Both the position numbers and the translations under genes were made by a program. A stretch of 64,000 nucleotides of DNA from Endozoicomonas sp. NE40 (lineage in GTDB: Bacteria; Pseudomonadota; Gammaproteobacteria; Pseudomonadales; Endozoicomonadaceae): the NCBI RefSeq assembly GCF_040549045.1, contig NZ_JBEWTB010000002.1, positions 1,519,501-1,583,500 of the forward strand. Direction: 5' to 3'. The notes under the pieces were generated by a model that saw nothing but the letters and a program-made list of their open reading frames with translations, was not told where the DNA came from and ran no database searches. Below are positions 54,267 to 61,419 of this stretch, piece after piece (position 1 is the first letter of the stretch; each line of letters opens with the position of its first letter).

Positions 54267-54809
54267 CACTATTTGTCTTTCAGGCGCTTACTCTCTGAGT
54301 AAACTCGTTGCTGACAAGCACCTTTCGAAGAAGCCTCTGTTAAAAACAGTTGCTGACCGCCTCAACCAGACGTCGCTTAGTATAAGGATTACGTTTTACG
54401 ATGCAAGTATTTTTTTCATCTTTAAAAACAGTACCTTGGCATTGATTCTGAGTGTCAGGGACAAAAGAGGGGAGTCAGGGTTCCGCTACAATTCTACCGT
54501 TTTGAGCTACCATCTATAAAGCTGAAAACCAGCACAGTGCATCCAGGATGGTTCAGGTGTGCCTCCCTTAAAATGAGCCTGCCATCATTCATCTTTTTGA
54601 AAAACGACAAAAGCCATATAAAGAACAAAGAAGCGCGTCAGAAAAACATAGTTGTGATCATTTGCAATAAATTAATAAGACTATTAAAGAGCAGGAGTTA
54701 AGCGCTTGCCGCATTACCTTAATCATTCTATTTGTATGTATAAAGCTCGATCCGACTCATAGAAACGTTAAACAACTTAGCTAACGATTATTCTACAAAA
54801 CACGCTCTC
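54267..54809. other. Gene-poor region after tRNA-His
   Basis: AT-rich sequence. An 86-codon open frame at 54259-54519 overlaps the tRNA gene and has no ribosome site or recognisable family. No repeats, hairpins with T-runs or tRNA-derived attachment-site duplication were seen. Confidence 0.5.
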
Positions 54810-54948
54810 TATGTAATAAAACCCAACAAAATCTTTATTTAACTTTAAAAAACACCTGAATTGATAAAGAATTATTTTAATAAAAAACTGATTAAAAAAT
54901 TCTTTGATCTGAAACAGTTTTGAAACCAGTGTTGTTTATCTTTTCAGC

Positions 54949-54978
54949 TTGAAAAAAAATTATTGGCAATGTTAAAGT
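54949..54978 (+). promoter_or_regulatory. Candidate sigma-70 promoter, copy 1
   Basis: TTGAAA-18-TAAAGT, 46 bases ahead of the start codon. The same elements are at 55641-55670 in the second copy. Conservation in the duplicate supports function; the -10 match is weak. Confidence 0.45.
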
Positions 54979-55024
54979 CTTGTCCGACTTGCTTCCTAAC
55001 TTCTGATTATAAACTGAGGACAGT

Positions 55025-55366
55025 ATGAAAAAATTAGTTTCTGGTGTTGCTGCAACTCTGGCTGTTTCTTTTGCAATGAACGCTGCTGCTGTTGACCGTA
55101 TCGGTTTTCAGGCTCGTGAGCGCCTGGAAGGTGAAACTGCAGAACTGACTGAAAGCCTGGGCCTGAACGCTGAGCAGTCTGCTAAAATCCTGGACCTGAA
55201 ACTGAACCTGTTTGCCAGCAACCGCGATGCTCGTAACGAACTCGGCGCAGGCACTTCTGAATTCGCCGAAGCGCGCAATGCAAACCGCAATGCTTTCCGT
55301 GACGAGCTGAAAGACTCTCTGACCAAAGACCAGTACAATCAGATGCGTGCTCTGAACAACTCTTAA
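55025..55366 (+). CDS. Small exported Spy/CpxP-like protein, copy 1
   Basis: A 113-residue protein with a signal peptide (residues 1-22, N-A-A-A) and a helical mature part: L-G-L-N-A-E-Q-S-A-K-I-L-D-L-K ... A-R-N-A-N-R-N-A-F-R-D-E-L-K-D-S-L-T-K-D-Q. The two L-(N/T)-x-(E/D)-Q motifs and the long helix between resemble periplasmic Spy/CpxP (LTxxQ) proteins, but it is shorter and lacks their Met-rich surface. Role as envelope-stress chaperone is a guess. It is followed by a hairpin at 55412-55450. Confidence 0.75.
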   Translation: MKKLVSGVAATLAVSFAMNAAAVDRIGFQARERLEGETAELTESLGLNAEQSAKILDLKLNLFASNRDARNELGAGTSEFAEARNANRNAFRDELKDSLTKDQYNQMRALNNS

Positions 55367-55411
55367 TTTGAGTTATTTTGACCTGATTGCTTTTATAGTA
55401 ATAAGGTCAAG

Positions 55412-55450
55412 CTACCATGGCTTGATTCAACAGAAATCAAACCATGGTAG
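55412..55450 (+). terminator. Hairpin after the first Spy-like gene
   Basis: CTACCATGG / CCATGGTAG plus TTGATT / AATCAA separated by one mismatch, loop seven bases. No strong T-run. The remaining 55367-55716 gap holds the duplicated promoter region of the second copy and no other gene. Confidence 0.5.
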
Positions 55451-55640
55451 AAAATGATTATTCCTTTCCTGCAAAATAACCAATCCATTTTATTTCGCAA
55501 AAAACAGCCTTCCCGTGTAACAAAACCCAACAAACCTTTAGCCAACCCAAAGAAATTAAAGGATCAGCAAAAAAAATATTTTAATGAAAACTCCTTTGAT
55601 CTAAAGCAATTTTAAAATCAGTGTTATTTATCTTTTCAAC

Positions 55641-55670
55641 TTGAAAAAAAATTATTGGTAATGTTAAAGT
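55641..55670 (+). promoter_or_regulatory. Candidate sigma-70 promoter, copy 2
   Basis: TTGAAA-18-TAAAGT at the same distance from the start codon as in copy 1. Confidence 0.45.
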
Positions 55671-55716
55671 TTTGTCCAACTTGCTTCTGAACTTATGATT
55701 ATAAACTGAGGACAGT

Positions 55717-56055
55717 ATGAAAAAATTAGTTACTGGTGTTGCTGCTACTCTGGCTGTTTCTTTTGCAATGAACGCCGCTGCTGTTGACCGTATCGGCTTT
55801 CAGGCTCGTGAGCGTCTGGAGCGTGAAACTGCAGAGATGACTGAAAACCTGAGCCTGTCCACAGAACAGTCTGAAAAGATGCTGGAAATCAAATCCGTAC
55901 TGTTTGCCAGCAACCGCGATGCCCGCGATGAATTTGGCGCTGGCTCCGCTGAATTTAATGAAGCCCGCAAAACAAACATGCGTGCGTTCCAGCAAGAACT
56001 GCAAGACACTCTGACTGAAGATCAGCTGAAAAAGCATCGCGCCAGCCGTTCTTAA
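55717..56055 (+). CDS. Small exported Spy/CpxP-like protein, copy 2
   Basis: A 112-residue paralogue of the gene 692 bases upstream. The signal peptide and the first mature residues (V-D-R-I-G-F-Q-A-R-E-R-L-E) are identical, while the helical part has diverged (L-S-L-S-T-E-Q-S-E-K-M-L-E-I-K ... L-Q-D-T-L-T-E-D-Q-L). Keeping the two L-x-x-E/D-Q motifs while surface residues change suggests both are functional. It is followed by a hairpin CCGATATCC / GGATATCGG (56075-56104). Confidence 0.75.
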   Translation: MKKLVTGVAATLAVSFAMNAAAVDRIGFQARERLERETAEMTENLSLSTEQSEKMLEIKSVLFASNRDARDEFGAGSAEFNEARKTNMRAFQQELQDTLTEDQLKKHRASRS

Positions 56056-56074
56056 TTTCTCTTTAGAGAAAACT

Positions 56075-56104
56075 CCGATATCCGGGGCATCCACTGGATA
56101 TCGG
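56075..56104. terminator. Hairpin after the second Spy-like gene
   Basis: CCGATATCC / GGATATCGG, 9-bp stem, 12-base loop, 19 bases past the stop and close to the convergent SET-protein stop. No T-run. Confidence 0.45.
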
Positions 56105-56126
56105 AACGACTTCCAGCTTTTTCCAG

Positions 56127-56513
56127 TCATTCTATCCATTTAATTTCATCAGCATTCCACAGCGGCGACTTGTCTTCAGGCGCACCGTTGTAATTAATGG
56201 TAATTTCTTCATTGGCAGGAATATTCCGAAGTGCCACAAACTCCAGAACCTGATCGTCCAGATCAATACGATACAAGGCATTAGGCGTATAGGAATGATT
56301 ATAAATAGAGCCAAGACCCAGGGCTATCGCGCCATCCTTCTGGTCTTCCCCCCAGCAAAAGTAATAGTTAAACAAAACAGTATTATCGAGCAGGGAAGTT
56401 TCTTCCTCTGGTATCACCAGCACTTCACAGCGTTCAATCACCTGGTTCCGCTGAATTTTCTTCGATGAATAAACACCCCGACCCTTTGTGTCCCTGGTTG
56501 CTACGTACAACAT
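56127..56513 (-). CDS. Stand-alone SET-domain protein
   Basis: A 128-residue protein made of little more than a SET domain: G-R-G-V-Y-S-S-K-K-I at 11-20 (SAM-binding G-x-G), Y-N-H-S-Y-T-P-N-A at 71-79 (the N-H-S pseudoknot motif) and L-E-F-V-A-L-R-N-I-P-A-N-E-E-I-T-I-N-Y at 90-108, where the final Tyr is the usual catalytic residue. SET domains methylate protein lysines using SAM and are mostly eukaryotic, with scattered bacterial members. The target is unknown. Confidence 0.85.
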   Translation of the reverse strand: MLYVATRDTKGRGVYSSKKIQRNQVIERCEVLVIPEEETSLLDNTVLFNYYFCWGEDQKDGAIALGLGSIYNHSYTPNALYRIDLDDQVLEFVALRNIPANEEITINYNGAPEDKSPLWNADEIKWIE

Positions 56514-56660
56514 TATGCCTTCCCTTTATAGTTATACTGCATCAGTTCAATGTTCATCAGCAGCCCCAACCTGTCTGTTGCTAAACAAATGTCAGGGTAT
56601 TTATAATCCGCCCACTTCTAATCCTGCCACTTTTTTGTGACATTCCCAAGGTTCTGTACC

Positions 56661-57233
56661 ATGAGCATTGAAAGCACCCTGCTGCAACGTTGCGACTCCA
56701 AATGTGAGCTGTGCGCAGCCAGTCAGCATCTGGATATTTTTGAAGTACCACCTGTAAGTGAATCTTCAGCGGATCGCTCGGTTATGATCTGTGAAATCTG
56801 CCGTAACCAGATCAATCAGCCCGAAACCCTGGACGCCAACCACTGGCGCTGCCTGCACGACAGCATCTGGAGTCCTTACCCGGCTGTTCAGGTCATGGCA
56901 TGGCGCATGCTGAACCAGCTGTCGTCTGAAACCTGGGCTCAGGACCTGCTGGATCAGATGTATATGGACGAAGAAACCCTGGAATGGGCAAAAGCTGGCA
57001 TGCCTGAAGAAGACGACGATACGCCTCCAACTCTGGACTGCAATGGTACCCGTCTTGAGGCAGGTGACACCGTTACCCTGATTAAAGACCTGGTGGTTAA
57101 AGGCGCTGGCTTTACAGCCAAGCGTGGTACCGCTGTTCGCAATATTTCCCTGACCTCCAACCCTGAGCATATTGAAGGTCGCGTTAACGGTACCCGCGTT
57201 GTTCTGCTTAGCTGCTACATGAAAAAATCCTGA
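56661..57233 (+). CDS. PhnA-domain (YjdM-like) zinc-ribbon protein
   Basis: A 190-residue protein from ATG 56661; a GTG at 56637 lacks support. An N-terminal zinc ribbon C-E-L-C-A-A ... C-E-I-C is followed by a helical middle and the C-terminal PhnA domain (D-C-N-G-T-R-L-E-A-G-D-T-V-T-L-I-K-D-L-V-V-K-G and the V-N-G-T-R-V-V-L end). Longer than E. coli YjdM (111), it matches the extended PhnA proteins of many proteobacteria. The historical link to phosphonate use is not accepted for this protein. Confidence 0.92.
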   Translation: MSIESTLLQRCDSKCELCAASQHLDIFEVPPVSESSADRSVMICEICRNQINQPETLDANHWRCLHDSIWSPYPAVQVMAWRMLNQLSSETWAQDLLDQMYMDEETLEWAKAGMPEEDDDTPPTLDCNGTRLEAGDTVTLIKDLVVKGAGFTAKRGTAVRNISLTSNPEHIEGRVNGTRVVLLSCYMKKS

Positions 57234-57255
57234 CCACAACGCATCAGGATAAGAC

Positions 57256-57285
57256 TTTTTACCCGCCGCCCGGGGCGGGTAAAAA
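57256..57285. other. GC-rich hairpin between PhnA-type and M20 genes
   Basis: ACCCGCC / GGCGGGT flanked by TTTTT before and AAAAA after on both strands, which extends the stem but does not give the 3' U-run of an intrinsic terminator. It separates two convergent genes. Confidence 0.5.
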
Positions 57286-57290
57286 CACAG

Positions 57291-58385
57291 TTAAGTGTCG
57301 CTCATTACAATCCCTGACAAAATAGACGTCACTTCTTGTATACGCTGTTCAAAGCTCGCCTTGCTGGCACGCTCATGAATCGTATGGTCGCCATCGCCAA
57401 ATGGTCCAAAGCCATCCAGCGTCGGAACTCCGGCTGAAGAAGCAACATTGGCATCACTGACTCCCCCACGCTTTTCAACCGGTAGCGAATAACCCAATAT
57501 CTGCCCGATTTCTTCAAGCAACTGCTGTTGCCGGGGTGAACTTTCCATCACATCTCTCTGCAATCCGCCGGACATACTGATCGATACACCGTCAACCGCA
57601 GGCTCATCCAACAACTGATCAATCGCTGCCAGTACCCGATCTCTCTCACTTCCCCGGGTAAAGCGAAACTCAATCACCAGCCTGGCATGAGGGGAAACCG
57701 TATTGGCACCTATGCCTCCGGACATTTTTCCCACATTAACCGTGGTTCCCAGCTCAAGGTTTGTCAGATTCGTTAAATCAATCAACATGCGGGCAGCGGC
57801 TAAGTTGGCATCACTGCCTTCCGTGTAATGGTTTCCGGCATGCGCTGCCTTCCCGGTAAAGTCAAGATAAATAGTAGCAACGCCTTTCCGGGCAATAACT
57901 ACTTCGCTGTTTGCGCCAGCCGCTTCAAAAACAAGGCAGGCATCGTATTCTTTTACCAGCCCGGCAGTCAGGTGCTTGCTGTCGTCGCTGCCTGTCTCTT
58001 CGTCACTGACCAGCAACATATCAATATTATGCAAGCCGCCATACCGTTGATGCAGCTGACGTAATGCATTCAAAGCTACCCAGTTACCGCCTTTCATATC
58101 GCAGACACCGGGACCGTAAATCCAGTGTTCATCTTCTTTAAACTGCTCGAAGCTGCCTGCTGGAAAAACCGTATCAAGATGCCCCAGCAACAGCACCTTT
58201 CGTCCGTCACGCTCTGGTGCCACAAAGTGCAGATGATCACCAATATCTGTCCGCTGGTAGCGTTCCGTACGATACCCCAAAGCTTCCATCCATTGAGAAA
58301 ACACCCGACCGTTCTCATCAACTCCGGGTTTATTTTTGGTATAGGAATTCAACGCAACAATTGAAGCTAATTCTTTGAAGTCCAC
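57291..58385 (-). CDS. M20-family zinc carboxypeptidase (CPG2-like)
   Basis: A 364-residue M20 metallopeptidase: H69 and D71 in G-H-L-D-T-V-F-P, D96 in G-V-C-D-M-K-G-G, E129-E130 in S-D-E-E-T-G-S, the dimerisation-domain A-H-A-G, and a late H in D-G-D-H-T-I-H. The closest family by pattern is glutamate carboxypeptidase G2/ArgE-like; relatives remove C-terminal Glu or other residues from peptides and conjugates. The start is GTG. No signal peptide, so cytosolic. It is divergent from the ATP-grasp genes across 441 bases. Confidence 0.9.
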   Translation of the reverse strand: MDFKELASIVALNSYTKNKPGVDENGRVFSQWMEALGYRTERYQRTDIGDHLHFVAPERDGRKVLLLGHLDTVFPAGSFEQFKEDEHWIYGPGVCDMKGGNWVALNALRQLHQRYGGLHNIDMLLVSDEETGSDDSKHLTAGLVKEYDACLVFEAAGANSEVVIARKGVATIYLDFTGKAAHAGNHYTEGSDANLAAARMLIDLTNLTNLELGTTVNVGKMSGGIGANTVSPHARLVIEFRFTRGSERDRVLAAIDQLLDEPAVDGVSISMSGGLQRDVMESSPRQQQLLEEIGQILGYSLPVEKRGGVSDANVASSAGVPTLDGFGPFGDGDHTIHERASKASFEQRIQEVTSILSGIVMSDT

Positions 58386-58826
58386 TTTTATTACAACCGT
58401 ATGATTTTCTTAAATCCGTTTGCACACAAACAGCCATAAGCAGAAATAGTACTCTTAAACCTGACCAGAGAGACAGCCCTCAAATGTAAATATCTGTTAA
58501 TTTGTTAAATTGAAAAATATTACTTAAAAGGTTAACTTTCGCCCTGAAAAGCGCTATATTCCTGAACCATCAGGTACAGCCAAACGACGCATACAGCCTA
58601 TCACGCAAGGGCTGTGGACGCTCTACAGCTGTTCTTATGGGAGGAAGTGATAGCCTGATTGCCTTATAGCCCGATTAACATCTGTACGACTCATCAACTA
58701 AAAAGCAGCGATTTGATGACAACTTTTGTTAGCGGTTTCGCCCTGCATTTTATGCGACTGGCAACCAGCTATTACCTGATCTGAGAAAACTGAATCACAA
58801 ATTACTCAGCACCGCAGGACACAATT
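58386..58826. promoter_or_regulatory. Intergenic region with a candidate promoter and long leader for the ATP-grasp genes
   Basis: TTAACT (58532-58537) and TATATT (58555-58560), spaced by 17, form a plausible sigma-70 promoter on the plus strand. That would leave a leader of about 260 bases before the first ATG, containing ACAGCC / GGCTGT and CTATCAC / GTGATAG inverted pairs. No gene is visible in the region. Confidence 0.45.
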
Positions 58827-59807
58827 ATGTCTAAGCATACCGTTGGACTCTGGCTTTACCAGAATGGCGGGGGGGACGTCATCCAACGAAAATTGATAGA
58901 CCGTTTAAGGGAGCGGGATATCGGCGTTATTTCCGGACTAAATCTGGCTCAGGCAATGGCTCACCAGGGTTCCATTATTTGTAATGGTGTATTGATGGAA
59001 GACCTGGACCTGTTTTATACCTATAACGCAGGTCAGCAAACCCAGTACCAGATGTATCTTTATGAAATGTTGGATCGCTGCATACCCATCATCAATAACT
59101 ACAAGGCATTTGCCCTGACAGAGGACAAATTTAAAACGTCCCATCTGCTGCGTCGTCATGGCATCAATACGCCGGATTACTGCCTGTGTCGGCACAATAA
59201 TCTGGAAGCCCTGCGTGCTACCATGGCGGACTGGGGTGGTCGCGCCGTCTACAAACCCACCGATGGCTGGGGCGGTACTGGAATAGTAAGGCTGGAAAAC
59301 GAGAGTTCACTGGACATGCTCCAGCCGTTTATCAACCAGATTGATGTGCAGCATTTCTTTGTAGAGCGCTTTATAAAAAACGACCATACCGATTACCGCA
59401 TCGATATTGTCGATGGTGATTTTGTAGGCTGCTATGGTCGTAAAGCGCCAAAAGACGACTGGAAAACCAATATCACCAGTGGCGGCAGCATCATCAGGCG
59501 CGAACCCAACGATGAAGTAGTCAAACTGGCTTTAAAAGCAGCGAACGTCACTGGTCTGGAAATTGCCGGAGTCGATCTGATTTACGACCAGGAACATGAA
59601 GAATACGTTGTGCTGGAAGTTAACGGTATCCCTGCCTTCGCTACTCCGGATCAGGAAGAGTTCGGTCTGGACTTCAATGATCTCAAGATTGAAAAAATCA
59701 CCGATCTGATCGAAAGAAAAGTGACCGTTAACAAATTGCTGGACCCCAAGTTGCAGCATGACAATACAGGTATTGAGGCTGAGGAGCAGGAACATGTCAT
59801 CGGTTAA
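58827..59807 (+). CDS. RimK-like ATP-grasp ligase A
   Basis: A 326-residue ATP-grasp enzyme. ATP-binding K143 and the glycine-rich loop lie in V-Y-K-P-T-D-G-W-G-G-T-G (142-152). The RimK-type block Y-R-I-D-I-V-D-G-D-F-V-G ... N-I-T-S-G-G-S follows, and magnesium ligands are in L-E-V-N-G (E264, N266). RimK relatives add amino acids, often Glu, to a peptide or protein C-terminus or to a small molecule. It has an AGGA ribosome site and is the first gene of a likely three-gene operon with a second ATP-grasp gene and an M14 peptidase. Confidence 0.85.
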   Translation: MSKHTVGLWLYQNGGGDVIQRKLIDRLRERDIGVISGLNLAQAMAHQGSIICNGVLMEDLDLFYTYNAGQQTQYQMYLYEMLDRCIPIINNYKAFALTEDKFKTSHLLRRHGINTPDYCLCRHNNLEALRATMADWGGRAVYKPTDGWGGTGIVRLENESSLDMLQPFINQIDVQHFFVERFIKNDHTDYRIDIVDGDFVGCYGRKAPKDDWKTNITSGGSIIRREPNDEVVKLALKAANVTGLEIAGVDLIYDQEHEEYVVLEVNGIPAFATPDQEEFGLDFNDLKIEKITDLIERKVTVNKLLDPKLQHDNTGIEAEEQEHVIG

Positions 59808-61332
59808 AGGAAAACTGCCCACTATCGGATTACTGTACCTGGATCATGTACTGCGCTTCTTCGACCGGTCCAACTTTAAAGGCTGGCCGGATAAAATTGA
59901 AACAGTCGTTTACCACTGGGGCAATGATCAACAGCGCTTTATTAACGAAGTAAAGCGCAAGAAAATTGATGTGCTTATCGGGAATATTCCTGCGACAGCC
60001 TACGAAACCTTCAGGGAAGTGGCCCGGGCTTTACCAGACGTGCGGTTCCTGCCGGATCTGGACACCCAGTTTGCCAACAAGTCCAAGGAAAACGTCACGC
60101 ACTTCTGTGAGAAATATGACCTCGCCGCTCCGGATACGCGCGTATTCTATGAGCAGGATGAAGCCAGAACGTTCCTGAGCCAGACCAGTTTCCCGAAAAT
60201 CATCAAACGTTCCTACGGCCCGTCGAACTACGGTGGCTACTACGTTCACAAGGTAGACAGTGAAGCCGAAGCCCTGGAGCTGCTGGCTGAGAAACGCTAT
60301 TACCCGGTCTACCTGCAGGACTTTATCCCCATGAAGGCGGACATCCGGGTGATGCTGATTGGTCACAAACCGGTGTGTGCCTTCTGGCGTCGACCACCTG
60401 AAGGCGAATGGCTGACCAACACCTCCCAGGGCGGCAGCATGGACTACATGAATGTGCCAGCGGAAGCGCTTGAGCTGGCAGTTCGCGCCTCCAAGGCAGC
60501 CAATGCTGAATACTGGGCCTGCGATATTGCCGTCAGTTTCGATGACGAATACCGCATACTGGAATGCGCGACCGCCTTTGCCGCCTTCCCTTATATTCGT
60601 GACTGGATCGGTCAGTACCTGATGTGGAAGCTGTCATCCGGGACAATGCCCCAACCCAATATTCCCCTGTACAACTGGGAAGAACTGGGCAAAATCTCAT
60701 CTTCTGTTCTGCGTACCATGCGTTACATCAACTTTGGTCGTAAGGCTGACCAGCAGGCGATGACAGATACCGGTGAAACTTATTACGAAATGGACGACGA
60801 TAACTACCCAATTATCGACACCCATGACCGCTATAAAGAAGAGTGGCCCAGCGAGCAGTGGAACCGGCAGGATAACTACGCCTCTTCCCACGCGGTCTCT
60901 TCGCGCACGGTTTCTTCCTGCCAGCCCATCACGGCTGCCACTGAAGCCCTGTTCGAAGAGCAGCAGGCTGATACAGGCATTGAAGACGTACCTGTTCCAA
61001 CGATCATCAGCATTGAAGTGCATGAAGCTGCACCAGTACCAGCCGCAACAGAAACAGCACCAGCACCAAAGCCAGCGCTGAAAACAACTGTGATGACTGC
61101 CGGAACCAGATCACCGTTTGACCTTTCCGAGCGAAAGCTGATTGAAGTGCTGAGTTCTGCCCGGGGTGTCAGCGAAGGACTGGCGCTGAAAATAGTCACC
61201 AGCCTGGGGAGAGAGGGTGTTATCCATGCACTGAAAAACGAACCGGATCAACTGACGGCAGTGAAAAATGTCAAAGCACGAAAGCTTGCCCACATCCTGA
61301 AGTCTTGGGAAAATCATCTTCAGAATTATTAA
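59794..61332 (+). CDS. RimK-like ATP-grasp protein B with a C-terminal helix-hairpin-helix
   Basis: From ATG 59794 (GGAGCAGG ahead), 512 residues overlapping ligase A by 14 bases. Residues 1-300 are ATP-grasp-like: I-I-K-R-S-Y-G-P-S-N-Y-G-G at about 136-148, Q-D-F-I-P-M-K-A-D-I-R-V-M-L-I-G-H, E-W-L-T-N-T-S-Q-G-G-S. Where ligase A has E-V-N, this protein has E-C-A (E257, A259), so the magnesium-binding Asn is lost. A Pro/Ala/Thr-rich linker (about 360-445) leads to a C-terminal RecD2/RuvA-like helix-hairpin-helix pair (S-E-G-L-A-L-K-I-V-T-S-L-G ... K-A-R-K-L-A-H-I-L). This domain combination is unusual. It may modify or recruit rather than catalyse the standard reaction. Confidence 0.82.
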   Translation: MSSVKGKLPTIGLLYLDHVLRFFDRSNFKGWPDKIETVVYHWGNDQQRFINEVKRKKIDVLIGNIPATAYETFREVARALPDVRFLPDLDTQFANKSKENVTHFCEKYDLAAPDTRVFYEQDEARTFLSQTSFPKIIKRSYGPSNYGGYYVHKVDSEAEALELLAEKRYYPVYLQDFIPMKADIRVMLIGHKPVCAFWRRPPEGEWLTNTSQGGSMDYMNVPAEALELAVRASKAANAEYWACDIAVSFDDEYRILECATAFAAFPYIRDWIGQYLMWKLSSGTMPQPNIPLYNWEELGKISSSVLRTMRYINFGRKADQQAMTDTGETYYEMDDDNYPIIDTHDRYKEEWPSEQWNRQDNYASSHAVSSRTVSSCQPITAATEALFEEQQADTGIEDVPVPTIISIEVHEAAPVPAATETAPAPKPALKTTVMTAGTRSPFDLSERKLIEVLSSARGVSEGLALKIVTSLGREGVIHALKNEPDQLTAVKNVKARKLAHILKSWENHLQNY

Positions 61333-61419
61333 CGTCATTTGTCGTTTTGGTTCAGGATAATAAAACAGGGGCATTTACCCAAATGCCCCTGATCCCAAGA
61401 ATAACAAGCCTGTGGCCCT

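Larger units (their letters stand above)
54810..55366 (+). repeat. Tandem duplication, copy 1 (upstream region plus small exported protein gene)
   Basis: The gene and about 120 bases ahead of it recur 692 bases downstream without insertions or deletions up to position 54903. Weaker likeness extends to about 54810 with a 12-base offset. Promoter-like TTGAAA (54949-54954) and TAAAGT (54973-54978), spaced by 18, are kept in both copies. Confidence 0.85.
55512..56055 (+). repeat. Tandem duplication, copy 2
   Basis: Second copy of the 692-base unit. From 55595 to the start codon at 55717 it matches copy 1 position for position with scattered substitutions, and the first 24 or so codons are nearly identical. 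Confidence 0.85.

Noticed and set aside
54152..54270. tRNA-His as an integration site for a genomic island
   Set aside because: No integrase gene, no repeat of the tRNA 3' end downstream and no phage genes were seen in the window.
54259..54519. 86-codon open frame next to tRNA-His
   Set aside because: It begins inside the tRNA gene, has no ribosome site and its product has no recognisable family or composition of a real protein.
57256..57285. Possible intrinsic terminator after the PhnA-type gene
   Set aside because: The T-run comes before the stem and the A-run after it on both strands, the reverse of a rho-independent terminator; kept only as a hairpin.
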